Shown here: piece by piece, positions 10,310-20,223 of the stretch
Position numbering within the stretch: position 1 is the first letter of the stretch
Layout: each line of letters opens with the position of its first letter
Program-made: the position numbers and the translations under genes
The notes under the pieces: generated by a model
What the model saw: only the letters and a program-made list of their open reading frames with translations
Databases searched by the model: none
Told to the model about the DNA's origin: nothing
Origin: Bradyrhizobium sp. cir1
GTDB lineage: Bacteria > Pseudomonadota > Alphaproteobacteria > Rhizobiales > Xanthobacteraceae
Direction of reading: 5' to 3'
Length of the DNA stretch: 64,000 nucleotides
Assembly: GCF_014198245.1 (NCBI RefSeq)
Contig: NZ_JACIHE010000017.1
Coordinates: 122,603-186,602, forward strand

Positions 10310-10497
10310 CAAGCCGTCGAGGTTCTCCGGTTTCCATTTGCCGGAGCTAAGAGGGAAGCCGGTGACAATGCCGGCGCTGCCCCCGCAACTGTGAGCGGCA
10401 AGCCGCTGTCCAACGATGTCACTGAAGCCTGCGCGGCTTCGGGAAGGCCGGACAGAAGCGATGACCCGCGAGCCAGGAGACCTGCCCCGACAATATA
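10310..10497 (+). promoter_or_regulatory. Cobalamin riboswitch
   Basis: The leader of metE has the order and sequence of the B12 riboswitch: GAGCTAAGAGGGAAGCCGGTG, AATGCCGGCGCTGCCCCCGCAACTGT (the B12-box region) and, further on, GAGCCAGGAGACCTGCC. The core is about 185 bases long and ends about 110 bases before the metE ATG at 10607. Known biology: binding of adenosylcobalamin or methylcobalamin represses the downstream B12-independent methionine synthase when the B12-dependent enzyme MetH can work. Confidence 0.93.
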
Positions 10498-10606
10498 TTC
10501 GTCCACGGGCGGGGTGTCCCGGTGGTGCGCCAAGCAGCCGTCGCACCGCGCGACTTCCCCTGCCTGCGTCCGCCATGGCCTTTGCCCCCAACATGGGGTT
10601 AACGCT

Positions 10607-12952
10607 ATGTCTCTTCTCTCCCTTCCGGTTGCTACGCTCGGAACCCCACGCATCGGTCCAAGGCGCGAGCTCAAGCTCGCTCTAGAAAGCTACTGGGCCG
10701 GAAAAAGCAGCGAACAGCAGTTGCTCGAGGACGCAGCTGGCCTGCGTGCCGCGAACTGGGCTCGACAGAAATCTATCGGCGTCACAGTCATTCCATCGAA
10801 CGATTTCTCGCTGTATGATCAGGTGCTCGACACAAGTGTCATGGTTGGCGCTATCCCGGAGATCTACGCCTCGAAAGCCGAATCCGTTTCGCTCAAGACG
10901 TACTTCGCCATGGCCCGAGGATCACAATGCGACGATCGGGATGCGAATTGCGGTCACGGACCGCGCGGATTTGGCGCACCCGCGCAGGAGATGACCAAGT
11001 GGTTCGACACCAACTACCACTACATGGTCCCGGAGTTTCACAGGGGACAGACTTTCAGGCTATGCTCTCGCAAGCCGATCGAGGAGTATGAGGAAGCCAA
11101 GGCCCTTGGCTTTCAAACCCGCCCTGTCCTGATCGGGCCGGTCACATTCCTAAAGCTCGGCAAGAGTCCCAATCCTGCGTTCCAGCCACTTTCACTACTG
11201 GATGAACTGATACCGGCCTATATCGAGGTTCTGCAGGAATTGGCCAAACGTGGGGCAAATTGGGTTCAGTTCGACGAGCCCTGCCTGGTTCTTGATCTGG
11301 ATGAGAGGGCGCGGCAATCTTTGCGACATGCCTATGATCGGCTCGCCAAGGAGGTGCCGGCCATCAAGATCTTGGTTGCCAGCTATTTCGGCGACCTCGG
11401 GGACAATCTGAACACCGCGTTGAGCCTGCCAGTTGCCGGACTACACCTCGACCTAGTTCGAGCGCCACAGTTGTTGGACCAGATCATCGCTGGCGGCCGA
11501 AGTGATCTCGTCATATCGCTCGGTGTCGTCGACGGCCGGAATGTATGGCGGTCGAATTTGTCGTTGCTGCGCCAGCGGCTCGAACCCGCGATTGCGAAGC
11601 TCGGCAAGGACCGTGTACAGATTGCCCCATCCTGCTCGCTCCTTCATGTGCCGGTCGATGTTGAACTCGAAACCAGGCTCGCTTCCGACGTCAAGAGCTG
11701 GCTTGCTTTCGCGGTCCAGAAGATGCGGGAGCTTGCGATCCTGGCGCGGGCACTCGCAGGCGACCAGAATGTTGCGCCAGCTCTTGCCGAGTCGGAATGT
11801 GCCGCGACTGTTCGCCGGAATTCGCCGAAAATCCGTGATGCCAATGTCGCTGTCCGGATGAAAGCGATCGATCAGACCATGCGTCGGCGCGCGAGCCCAT
11901 TTGCCCGTCGTGCCGAGATCCAAAGCAATCGTTTCGGACTACCGGCTTTTCCTACCACGACCATCGGATCGTTTCCGCAGACCACAGAGGTCCGGAATGC
12001 CCGTGCGGCGCATGCGCGAGGCGCGATAAGTGACGAGCAATACGACAGGTTCCTCAAGGAGGAGACTGCGCGCGCCGTACGTTGGCAGGAGGACATCGGT
12101 CTCGACGTCCTCGTGCACGGCGAGTTCGAGCGCAATGACATGGTGCAGTACTTCGGCGAGCACCTCGCCGGCTTCGCATTTACCAGGAACGGATGGGTGC
12201 AGTCGTACGGCTCGCGCTGCGTCAGGCCACCAATCCTGTTTGGCGATGTAGTGCGGCCGAAGCCTATCACCGTGGACTGGTGGCGCTACGCGCAATCACT
12301 AACGAGGAGGCCGATGAAGGCTATGTTGACCGGACCGGTGACGATCTTGAACTGGTCCTTTGTTCGCGATGATATTCCCAGAAGCGAGGTCTGCCGCCAG
12401 ATTGCGCTCGCGATCCGAGACGAAGTCCGCGATCTCGAGAATGCTGGTGCGACAATGATCCAGATCGACGAAGCCGCACTGCGCGAAGGAATGCCGTTGC
12501 GTCGATCGGAGTGGACGGCCTATCTCGACTGGGCCGTGGATTGCTTCAGCATCTGCTCATCGGGCGTCGCCGATGAAACGCAAATTCATACACATATGTG
12601 CTACTCGGAGTTCAACGACATCATCGGTGCGATCGCTGCAATGGACGCCGATGTCATCTCGATCGAGACGTCGCGCTCGAAAATGGAACTACTCGACGCG
12701 TTCAGGAACTACGAATATCCAAATCAGATCGGGCCGGGCGTGTACGACATCCACTCCCCACGCGTTCCCGAGGCGGGCGAAATGAAGGAACTGATGGCGT
12801 TGGCTCGGACCCGGCTTCAGGATTCGCAGCTCTGGGTCAATCCGGACTGCGGCCTGAAGACGCGCAAATGGGAGGAAGTGCGGCCGGCGCTAGCGAACAT
12901 GGTCGCTGCCGCCCGCCAACTGCGCGCTGCATTCGATCCGCGAGGCGGTTGA
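10607..12952 (+). CDS. metE: Cobalamin-independent methionine synthase
   Basis: MetE transfers a methyl group from 5-methyltetrahydropteroyl-triglutamate to homocysteine, the last step of methionine synthesis, without B12. The 781-residue product has both barrels: an N-terminal half from SLLSLPVATLGTPRIGPRRE and a catalytic C-terminal half with TTTIGSFPQTTEVR. Zinc-site segments are HTHMCYSEFNDII and VNPDCGLKTRKW. The ATG at 10607 is chosen because family similarity begins there and the open frame upstream lies inside the riboswitch. Rhizobitoxine, whose genes lie about 19 kb away, is known to inhibit beta-cystathionase in methionine synthesis; any functional link is speculative. Confidence 0.95.
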   Translation: MSLLSLPVATLGTPRIGPRRELKLALESYWAGKSSEQQLLEDAAGLRAANWARQKSIGVTVIPSNDFSLYDQVLDTSVMVGAIPEIYASKAESVSLKTYFAMARGSQCDDRDANCGHGPRGFGAPAQEMTKWFDTNYHYMVPEFHRGQTFRLCSRKPIEEYEEAKALGFQTRPVLIGPVTFLKLGKSPNPAFQPLSLLDELIPAYIEVLQELAKRGANWVQFDEPCLVLDLDERARQSLRHAYDRLAKEVPAIKILVASYFGDLGDNLNTALSLPVAGLHLDLVRAPQLLDQIIAGGRSDLVISLGVVDGRNVWRSNLSLLRQRLEPAIAKLGKDRVQIAPSCSLLHVPVDVELETRLASDVKSWLAFAVQKMRELAILARALAGDQNVAPALAESECAATVRRNSPKIRDANVAVRMKAIDQTMRRRASPFARRAEIQSNRFGLPAFPTTTIGSFPQTTEVRNARAAHARGAISDEQYDRFLKEETARAVRWQEDIGLDVLVHGEFERNDMVQYFGEHLAGFAFTRNGWVQSYGSRCVRPPILFGDVVRPKPITVDWWRYAQSLTRRPMKAMLTGPVTILNWSFVRDDIPRSEVCRQIALAIRDEVRDLENAGATMIQIDEAALREGMPLRRSEWTAYLDWAVDCFSICSSGVADETQIHTHMCYSEFNDIIGAIAAMDADVISIETSRSKMELLDAFRNYEYPNQIGPGVYDIHSPRVPEAGEMKELMALARTRLQDSQLWVNPDCGLKTRKWEEVRPALANMVAAARQLRAAFDPRGG

Positions 12953-13035
12953 TCCGGGCTTGGGTCTCTTCTCGACAAAGCGGATCCTCTTGCGGTTATT
13001 TGCGCTGGCGATGATCGATGGAGCCTTGGGAATAC

Positions 13036-13068
13036 AAAAAAAGCCCGGCCCTGCTTAGCGGGCCGGGC
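13036..13068 (-). terminator. Intrinsic-terminator-like hairpin (minus orientation)
   Basis: Perfect 9-base arms GCCCGGCCC (13043-13051) and GGGCCGGGC (13060-13068) enclose an 8-base loop. A run of seven A at 13036-13042 would read as a U tract on the minus strand. It lies 90 bases after metE but has no T run on the plus side, so it fits a minus-strand terminator better. No convincing minus-strand gene ends here. Confidence 0.55.
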
Positions 13069-13740
13069 GAAAGTCTGGGAGGAGCGACGCTGACGCATCG
13101 CGCGGACTTCCATCGGCGGAGAGAGGACAACCGCCGGTTCGATCACGGCAAGGACATTCGCCGAAAATCTGAGCTCAGTTGAAGCACAAGCTCAGAATAG
13201 CTCAATTATGCCGTGGTATGCGACCGTTAGCCTGAGGTTTATAAAGTTACACCAAGGTTCGTCGCTCAAGAGCACGTCGGCAACGATTACGACGGAGACG
13301 AGGGACGGTGATGCCGGGCGGTCACCGCGGGGCACGAGCCGCAAACTCGGTGCGTTTTCCTGCCTGGAAACCTTATGCTCGATCAGCGCGACGATACGAA
13401 AAACCCGGCTCAAGGATCTTGCAAGCGTAGACAATGCATGAGCGGTTGCTATTGATTTGAACCCTGCTTAAGGCAGTCCTTGGTCGACCGGTTCCACCCG
13501 ATACTCGGGTTTCGTCTTGGGCCTCTGTTTGAGAGTCTATGAACGTGCCGGAACCAGGGCTCAGGAAGGCTCGGCCATGCCGTTGGCACCGGAAGCGATC
13601 ATCGTGCGCAGAAAGCCATTTTGGCGGTGCGGCAGCCTACATGCCCGCGAACCCCCCCATTTTCATTTCGACAGGATGAGCATGAGGTCTAATTCCTGCT
13701 GTAAGACGGCGCCGATCAATACGGCCCCTACGTCTCGGCG
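13069..13740. other. Gap between metE and the hemerythrin gene
   Basis: Two overlapping frames of 77-80 residues lie on opposite strands around 13192-13441, without recognisable features. I see no supported gene. Confidence 0.4.
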
Positions 13741-13745
13741 CCGTG

Positions 13746-14345
13746 TCACGGGTTGCCGGCCTTGGCGGACGAAAACGCGGCCGAGCTCCGTTCGGCCTCA
13801 GCTTCTTGCTCCAATTGCAGAATATGCGCTCTTAGCGCATCGGAAGTGGCTGCCGCTGTCTCGCTGAACAGGGGATCTCCATCATCGATGACGGCGGAAG
13901 CGATTTCGGTCCATTCCTGTGCCGAGAAAGCCTTCAGTGCGGCCGGAAAGAAATCTCGTTCTTCCCACATCATGTGGCGCCGCTCGCGTACTATAAAGTC
14001 GCCTATGATATCGCCGACGTCTTGCCGAAAGAGTTCACGATCCGCGAGGATGGCGTCAATAGCTCGCGCGAAGTGGTGCAAACGGTCGACCACTTCCTGG
14101 TGTTCAAGCGCGAGATCGCCGACGATTGCAGCTGCATCCGGATCGCGAGCCTTGAGCTTGGAAAAAATCAAGTCTTCCTGTGGATGATGGTACAGCTCGG
14201 GGTAAACCTCGAAATAGCTGATAATCGCGCGAATGACCTCATAATCGGGACGGATCCCTCTCTCAAAAATCTCCAATTCGCGTTGAAGAGCGGCCAGAAG
14301 CAGATCAATGTTGCGATGCTCTCGAAGCAAAAGGTCGATGATCAT
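13746..14345 (-). CDS. Hemerythrin HHE-domain protein
   Basis: The 199-residue, all-helical protein has the HHE cation-binding pattern of bacterial hemerythrins. Likely ligands are His in LLLREHRNI, the His-His and Glu of YHHPQEDLIF, His-Glu in LALEHQEVVDRLHH, and His and Glu in ERRHMMWEERDFFP. Such proteins carry a di-iron site used in oxygen or nitric oxide sensing or iron handling. The start at 14345 has an upstream CCAGGAG; a longer frame to 14408 adds residues unlike the family. An 8+8 inverted repeat about 100 bases upstream (14441-14464) could be an operator. It appears to be a single-gene unit. Confidence 0.8.
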   Translation of the reverse strand: MIIDLLLREHRNIDLLLAALQRELEIFERGIRPDYEVIRAIISYFEVYPELYHHPQEDLIFSKLKARDPDAAAIVGDLALEHQEVVDRLHHFARAIDAILADRELFRQDVGDIIGDFIVRERRHMMWEERDFFPAALKAFSAQEWTEIASAVIDDGDPLFSETAAATSDALRAHILQLEQEAEAERSSAAFSSAKAGNP

Positions 14346-14440
14346 TCCGGTGCTCCTGGAGGCACAATGTAGGCCGGAAGCGTTTCTGCCACTTGCAAGA
14401 TCGCCCAAGCCGAATTCGGTGTCCTTCGCTACGCCGCGAT

Positions 14441-14464
14441 TTTTTGCGCTGTTCGACGCAAAAA
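14441..14464. promoter_or_regulatory. Perfect inverted repeat upstream of the hemerythrin gene
   Basis: TTTTTGCG and CGCAAAAA are separated by exactly 8 bases. The dyad lies about 96 bases upstream of the hemerythrin ATG on the minus strand. It does not match the FNR/FixK consensus, whose half-sites are closer. It could be an operator or a weak two-way terminator. Confidence 0.35.
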
Positions 14465-15273
14465 CGCGGCGCGCTTTGAATTTGAGCTGGCGTAAATCAA
14501 CTTAGCCGAAGTGTTGAGGTTGCCCGCGCAAGACGCTGGTCGGATAACGGCTGGTCTCGGTAAATTTGGTGGGCTGGGCGTGCATGGCGGACCCTATCTT
14601 GCGGACATCGATGGGACGCAGATTGGCTGCTCCTGACGAACTCTAAAATTTGGATGTTTTCCCTAGGTAGAAGTCCCTAAGTATTTACCCGTAAGTGCCA
14701 TGAGCAGGGCGTCTTGAATGGGGGCGCCGTGGTCCCTTGTTTGCTCAAACATGTCAAAACCGGATTGGAAAGCTGCATGCTGGCTTCCTCGGCCGCGTCC
14801 ATGGAAGCAGTCGGAAGCGCACTGCCGCACCCGTGAAGAGCTCCAGCCAGCCGAAAAGTTGTCGTCCACCGCCACTTTCGGCTTGCCGCAGGAAGTCTTG
14901 TTCGGGCGCCTTGGCTCTGATCCCCGTCAGCATCGGTCGGCCGCGGAGGTGACCAGGCAGATATTGACGGCATCCCGATCGATGTACGCTGACCGACGTG
15001 GTCGACGCGCTCGATGATCATGCGATACGCTGTCGTAGCCCCCGTTCTCCGGGGTGAAAGACCTGCTGTCCATCGGAGCACAAATGTGGGCCGACGTAAT
15101 TGATCTGCTTCATGTGCCGTCGTGATTCAAGAAACCAGCAGCGTGTGTTGCATCGGTAGCCGTCATCGAAAACATGACCCGCTCGGTGCGGTGCGCCTGA
15201 AAACCGTCCGTCCGTCGTCTGGACTGCGCAGCTTGAATGCATGAATAAGCCATTCGCGCCAATTGCGCTGGTG
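14465..15273. other. Gene-poor stretch before the FixJ-like gene
   Basis: About 800 bases with short frames on both strands and no recognisable family. It is probably eroded coding sequence of unknown origin. Confidence 0.4.
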
Positions 15274-15879
15274 CTAGAGTCCCGCGGTAATGGCGATCCG
15301 CATCAACTCGGACATGCTGCGGACATTGGTCTTGGCCATGAGGTTTGCACGGTAAACCTCGACTGTCCTGGGACTGATGCCGAGATCATGGGCGATCACC
15401 TTGTTAATCTTTCCGGCTAATAGTCCCTGCAGGACGTCACGCTCGCGCGACGAGAGGCCCGCGAGGCGGGCTTCCGCCTGGAGTTTTGCTGCGTCATCGG
15501 CTGGTTTTGTTGGCCGCGCTTCCAAAGCACTATTGATCGCACGCAATAGCACCTCCTCCACGAACGGCTTCTCGAGGAAGTCGACCGCACCCGCTTTCAT
15601 CGCTTCGACTGCGAGCGATACGTCGCTATGACCAGTTATTAAGACGACGGGGCAGTTGACGCGATTGGCCTTCACTTTACCGACTAGCTCGAGACCGCTC
15701 ATACCCGGCATGCGGATGTCCGACACAATGCAATCAACTGGACCGCTCGCGACGTCATTAAGAAACGCGCTCGCCGTCTCATAGGTTGCTACGTAGAAAC
15801 CGTTAACATCAAGAAGAAACGCGAGCGAGTCCCGCATTGCGGCGTCATCGTCGATCACAAGAATGCGCCGCCCAATCAT
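15274..15879 (-). CDS. FixJ-family response regulator
   Basis: This 201-residue two-component regulator combines an N-terminal receiver domain (acidic DDD near residues 10-12, phosphorylation site D54 in VSDIRMPGMSG, K in FLEKPF) with a C-terminal LuxR-type helix-turn-helix (LSSRERDVLQGLLAGK, ISPRTVEVYRANL). It is close to FixJ, which activates nitrogen-fixation and microaerobic genes, but is a paralogue rather than the canonical copy. Its ATG overlaps the stop of the kinase fragment by an ATGA, so the two were once a co-translated pair. With the kinase decayed, it may take phosphate from another FixL-type kinase or be an orphan. Confidence 0.85.
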   Translation of the reverse strand: MIGRRILVIDDDAAMRDSLAFLLDVNGFYVATYETASAFLNDVASGPVDCIVSDIRMPGMSGLELVGKVKANRVNCPVVLITGHSDVSLAVEAMKAGAVDFLEKPFVEEVLLRAINSALEARPTKPADDAAKLQAEARLAGLSSRERDVLQGLLAGKINKVIAHDLGISPRTVEVYRANLMAKTNVRSMSELMRIAITAGL

Positions 15880-16250
15880 GCTGTCTCTTCGCTAAGCTCC
15901 ACAAAGGGCGCGGTGAACTGAAGGATCGCGCCACCCGGATTTTCTTGCGCGACGATATGGCCGCCATGTGACTCGATGATAGTCCGGCAGATTGATAGCC
16001 CCACACCCATGCCATGCCTTTTAGTCGTGACAAAGGGCTGGAACAGTCGGTCGGCGACATCAGCGCTGATGCCGGGGTCCTTATGAGCAACTGTAAACCT
16101 GTCGACAGCAACTTCGCCGCGCGGGCAGGAAGCCATGGCCTCGATTGCATTGCGTATGAGGTCCAGCGCGACCTTCTGCATCTGGATCTTGTCGACGACA
16201 GCACGAGAGGCAGCGCGGCGGCTGCCGCGGCAGTGCCATAGCCTTACCAG
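15876..16250 (-). pseudogene. FixL-like sensor kinase, C-terminal remnant
   Basis: Only the ATPase part is left. N-box-like VALDLIRNAIEAM, a damaged G1 region (KDPGISADVADRLFQPF, where the usual Asp-x-Gly-Pro-Gly has become Lys-Asp-Pro-Gly), and G2 sequence MGVGLSICRTIIESHGG are visible. The PAS/heme sensor and the phospho-accepting histidine domain are absent upstream. The frame overlaps the response regulator by ATGA. The altered G1 box argues against activity. Confidence 0.7.
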
Positions 16251-16352
16251 ATGTGGTCCGACATGCTTCCTGGTAGACCCTCTCATTCGATCGACTCTAC
16301 ATTGTTTCCCACGAGGGCCACCGTAGAAGAACGCGCCTCAGCTCACACCAAT

Positions 16353-16559
16353 CTATTGTGAAAGACGGCCGCCGCCATCTGGCCATATGCGCCAGTGCGT
16401 CGGCTGCACGGCTACGTGTTCTCCGGACTTGGCCTTGATCCAGCCGCCGAAGGCCCGGCGGCAAGGAAAGACCACCCGGTGAATGGCATTCCCCTCGATC
16501 ACGGCAATCTCCAGATCCTGATCAAAGGGCGGCCCCGTTTCGACCCGCTCCCAGGTCAG
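16353..16559 (-). pseudogene. Small rhizobial WERV...PTHWRIW protein, start codon apparently lost
   Basis: The minus-strand segment reads LTWERVETGPPFDQDLEIAV, then VVFPCRRAFGGWIKAKS, ending VQPTHWRIW plus a short tail. I recognise this pattern from about 65-residue proteins of unknown function in Bradyrhizobium, which normally begin Met-Thr/Ser-Trp-Glu-Arg-Val. Here the first codon is CTG and there is no ribosome binding site, so the gene is probably silent. Function unknown. Confidence 0.4.
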
Positions 16560-16562
16560 GTC

Positions 16563-17097
16563 GCCAGTAGATCTTGGACGGTGTTCATCGCTGCTGGCTG
16601 ACAAATTCAGGCAACCTTCTGAACTACACAGGAGATGGCTTCGCCGCCGCGCGAGCAGGCTCAGCCCAATATTGCCCAGGCGGCGTGGTCCCGATTGCGC
16701 CAGCCGCGGCCGGGGTTTTATCGGCCGTGGCGCCGTTGAACCTATCGTGCCGGGACATGATCGGCTCGCCACCCGAAATATTAGGATTGGCGCTGCGAAA
16801 CAACTCCGGGGCCTCGGTCGAATCGATCTGGATCAGCTCAGGTCCTCGGCGCTTGGTATTAACCGCTGTTCTGCAGAAGTTGAACTGGACTGCCGCTCCC
16901 GCGATCTGGCCGGCGGCGGGACGAATGTCCCCGTGGTCTATCATGTTGAACATCCTTCGTTGGTGGGAAATCTCTTTGTCCCACGGCGTCAACGTGGGGC
17001 ATTGGGTTTTGATGACGTCAGCCGCGCTCTTGTGAGCGGGGCGGCATCCCCGAGAACCCGAAGACGCCGGAACTCGCTTGACACGATTCGGATGAGC
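16563..17097. other. Gap without recognised gene
   Basis: Overlapping open frames occur on both strands (about 120-174 residues) but show no domain or family signature. Confidence 0.4.
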
Positions 17098-17301
17098 CTA
17101 GCAGCGCTCGGCGCCGATCTCGGCGCCGATCATCGCGCCCGTCCGTGGGTCGATGAAGTGGGCGCCTTCGCACGCGGCGCAGGTTATTGCGTGTAGGTCA
17201 TCGGCACGCGGCTCGGGGACGTCCGGCAGCAGTCCTTGAACTCGGTCGCCGGTATCTGGACATGAAAAGATGATGGGGCGCCAAGTCTTTCTTTCTGCCA
17301 T
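17098..17301 (-). CDS. Small zinc-ribbon-like protein of unknown function
   Basis: A 67-residue frame beginning MAERKTWRPIIFSCPDTGD and containing two cysteine sites, FSCP and ITCAACEGAHFIDP. The CPxTG...TCxACxxxH layout is typical of a small zinc-ribbon family frequent in rhizobia and is unlikely by chance. The ATG at 17301 is preferred over the longer open frame, whose upstream part has no family resemblance. Function unknown; nucleic-acid binding is only a guess. Confidence 0.55.
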   Translation of the reverse strand: MAERKTWRPIIFSCPDTGDRVQGLLPDVPEPRADDLHAITCAACEGAHFIDPRTGAMIGAEIGAERC

Positions 17302-18276
17302 GTGTGTGACCTTGGACGGGAGCTCACTTCTATCAGTAGGCAGTCGCCGCAGTATTTGATACAGGTCAAAAAGAGCTGCTGCGCATCCAGAATGGCCGAG
17401 CTCGAGCGGCTGCTGCGAGCCCCACACGCCCGCGTTGGCTGGCGACATGTCCCAAGTCGGGCGATCCGCGAGGGCCTCGCGTTGGTCCGCAACACGCCGG
17501 TGTGTGGCGGGGTTGATTTGAGGCGCACCGCTCGCGAATGGGCCACGACGGCATTTGTCCTCAATGTTGCGATAGCCGGCAAGCGGATGGTCAATTGATC
17601 GCTCGCCTCGCAATATCGGTGGCCTTGCCGGGCAGATCCCAGCCAAAGGCTTTGGCGCTGAAGTCGTGAGCCCTGGGCTATCGAAAGGTTGGCTGCGACA
17701 AGCGTGATCATCGGCTGTGCTGTCGCGGCCGCAGGGGCAGTTTGCCTCATCTTGGCCCACGATCACGTGCGCATAGGTCTCGCCATCGATTGCCTCGGCC
17801 GCAGGCGCGCCTCAGAAATGGCTCTGCTCGGCGATTGGCGCGACGACCTGGTGTTTGCGGCAATGCCTCGTGAGACCACCAAGTATCGCGTGTAAAGTTA
17901 GCGGCCTCTCCTTGCCAGCGGTTGAGTATGGATCGACAGAGATCAATAGCCGGCATCTCGGGCGTGACGGCGCATGCGTCGTCTCTTCAGACGTTCCTCG
18001 AGTCATCGGTCGTTCAATTTTGTCAGTCGAGGGCATGAGCAGACCAGAAGGCGTTATCCCTCGGCGCAAAACAGAGAGCGATCCGCCAAGCTGGAAAAGT
18101 AGAGGCCGCGTGGTCTGCGCGACAACAGGAGCGCTCGAGTCGCGCTGCCAAAGTTTCGACCTTATCTCGATGGAGGAGCGGACAACCGGTTGGGGATGCC
18201 GCTTGAGGCAGATCAAATACTCTTGTGGAGCGAATGGCAGAATGGTGGATAAGCAAACCCACAAGAAGAGGATGCC
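17302..18276. other. Gene-poor stretch
   Basis: Roughly 1 kb with opposing short frames, none recognisable. Confidence 0.4.
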
Positions 18277-18504
18277 ATGCCTTCATTTAATGTTCGGTTC
18301 ATCAAGACCGTTTGTGACGATACCGGGCACGAACATCGTGCCTGTCAGGCGACGTTCAAGGTCGATGCCGCCTCGCTGTGCGCTGCTGCACAGCAGGCGG
18401 AGAGCGATTTCTGCAAGCAAAAGAGTGTCCGCGATTGGACCGTCTTCGCCGATGTGATAGAGCTCCGAACCCCGCCTGCATTGCCGCCGGCATGGGCTGG
18501 TTAG
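18277..18504 (+). CDS. Small conserved rhizobial protein
   Basis: A 75-residue protein starting MPSFNVRFIKTVCDDTGHEH and followed by ACQATFKVDAASLCAAAQQA. I recognise this pattern from short Bradyrhizobium proteins that share the TVCDDTGHEHRACQ block. A purine-rich AAGAAGAGG precedes the ATG. It lacks a signal peptide and membrane span, so it is probably cytosolic. Function unknown. Confidence 0.55.
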   Translation: MPSFNVRFIKTVCDDTGHEHRACQATFKVDAASLCAAAQQAESDFCKQKSVRDWTVFADVIELRTPPALPPAWAG

Positions 18505-18932
18505 CTTGACTTTGGCGGAGGGAGTCTGCGAATTGGATTGTGGGTCAATCTGTAATCTAAGCGTGATCCCGGACAGGGTCGCGTCGACCGTCGATTCGAG
18601 AACAACTGGTGATGCTGGCGTCAAATCGGCGAGCGCCCTATTGTCTCACGACACCTAGCGGACCTCGCTGGAGGGTTTGCCGCCTGCCGCTCAACTGGCT
18701 CTGCCGCGCTCCGTAAAGCGTCGTACCGGCAGGGCCATCCGGATCGAAGGATCCGCTCCCACAAATCGGTCTTGTTTGATTCGTGACAAGAACAAGTCTG
18801 CCTCTGCCAGCCATGGCTGTCTCAAAGGGTATGCGTGGTTGGCCAATCTGCACACATCAATGCCCTTGCGGTTAAGGCATTTACTCAGCCGGTTGCGCGC
18901 GAGCCTGTCCCGGACATCCGAACCAGCCTTGC

Positions 18933-19115
18933 TTGAGCCCGCAGCACATCGATGCGATCGCACGTGACCTTAATCTGTCCGCGTCTGCCTTTCAAACCAT
19001 GGCGCAAAGAGCGCGCTCTCCTGAACAGCTCAGCAAGCGCCTCGCGCTTGCCGGGTGTTCCGAGAACGCGCTTGCTGCGGCTATGGAGACGTATTGCGCG
19101 ATCTGTAGCGGGTGA
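18933..19115 (+). pseudogene. Possible DUF6455-family fragment
   Basis: The frame reads HIDAIARDLNLSASAFQTMA then EQLSKRLALAG and ends METYCAICSG. This resembles the middle of DUF6455 proteins (IARDLGLS..., ...CxxC). The N-terminal part and the second cysteine cluster are missing, so it is probably a decayed copy. Weak assignment. Confidence 0.3.
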
Positions 19116-20004
19116 GCGGCCTATGTCAGACCAAAGACCAAAGTCCTCCGCGCCGCCAACCTCGAGAGGCAAAACCATGCAAGTCCGCTCAAAGACTGCC
19201 CGAATGAACAGACCCTGCGCGCTCGATCGTGAGATATCCTCCCGCTGCGCTTTCGTGATTGACTGCGCTCAACAGTTCCTCGCCGAAGAGCTTTGACTCC
19301 TGAGCATGCCCACATTCAAAGAAGGCCGACACAGGACAAGCCTCATTGCCGCCTCGAAATCCACGACAGCCCTTATGTCTGTACTCGCTGTTTCTGGCGG
19401 CGATGGGAATACGATCCGGCGTTTACCTTCTGCGTGTTGCTCACTTTCGCCGCCAGCCTGCCAGCGCCGCCGTCACGCTCAATCGCCGCTATGAACGGGC
19501 GGTAAGTTGGGACGTGAACACGTTCGCGTCCGTCGGCACCATCGCGCCCGCGACGGTCCTCACGTACATTGTAACATCAGCATCCGTGTACGAGTCGATC
19601 GCGCGGTCAGGGATACACTCAGAACAAAAGAGAATTGCCACGGCAGACAAATGCTCAATCAAATCCGTCCGAGCGGCAAAAGTCCGTCGCATCACAGATC
19701 AGGCCTCTGTCTAAAGGACAATTCAGTTCACCGGCTCGTTATCGATCCGACGGTCGCCTGCAAGGCTTATTGCCTTGAACGACGCCCGGACAAGGGGAAT
19801 CTGTTAGCGACAATAAGGCGCGCGCGAAGGCTCCTGTATTCTCGGCAATGCGGAGCACGTGAAGGAGAAGCGAGATTGCGCCGTGCACTCTCAAGTGCGG
19901 GCGAAATCCGGAGACAACTCGCGTAGTCTTTCAGCGCAACTGTTGCTTCGATGTCACCAAATGTATGAACCGGCAATCTACGCTGGTGTCAACCGAGGGA
20001 CGAC
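19116..20004. other. Gene-poor stretch
   Basis: Several frames of 60-140 residues overlap on both strands with no recognisable family or good ribosome binding site. Confidence 0.4.
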
Positions 20005-20223
20005 ATGTTCGATATTTATGTGAACGGAAGACGCGATCTTTTGGTCGTTCCGCGAGGGTTTGCGATCCCTGCGGGGTTGGCCGGCAGTTGGAAGCGAAAG
20101 AAGCGGGCGGTGCGTTCAGTGAGCGATGTTATTCGCCAAGATGTGCAACAGCGCGGTTACCACCGACGTAGTTTGATCTCGAATCGGTCGAAGACGGCAG
20201 TCGAGACCTCGTCACACGCGTAG
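20005..20223 (+). CDS. Small conserved rhizobial protein (MFDIYVN family)
   Basis: A 72-residue protein starting MFDIYVNGRRDLLVVPRG, then FAIPAGLAGSWKRKKRAV and a basic region with RQDVQQRGYHRRSL. I recognise the MFDIYVN-RRDLLVV opening and the later QRGY motif from short Bradyrhizobium proteins. CGAGGGACGAC precedes the ATG as a plausible ribosome binding site. It is highly basic, so nucleic-acid contact is possible. Function unknown. Confidence 0.55.
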   Translation: MFDIYVNGRRDLLVVPRGFAIPAGLAGSWKRKKRAVRSVSDVIRQDVQQRGYHRRSLISNRSKTAVETSSHA

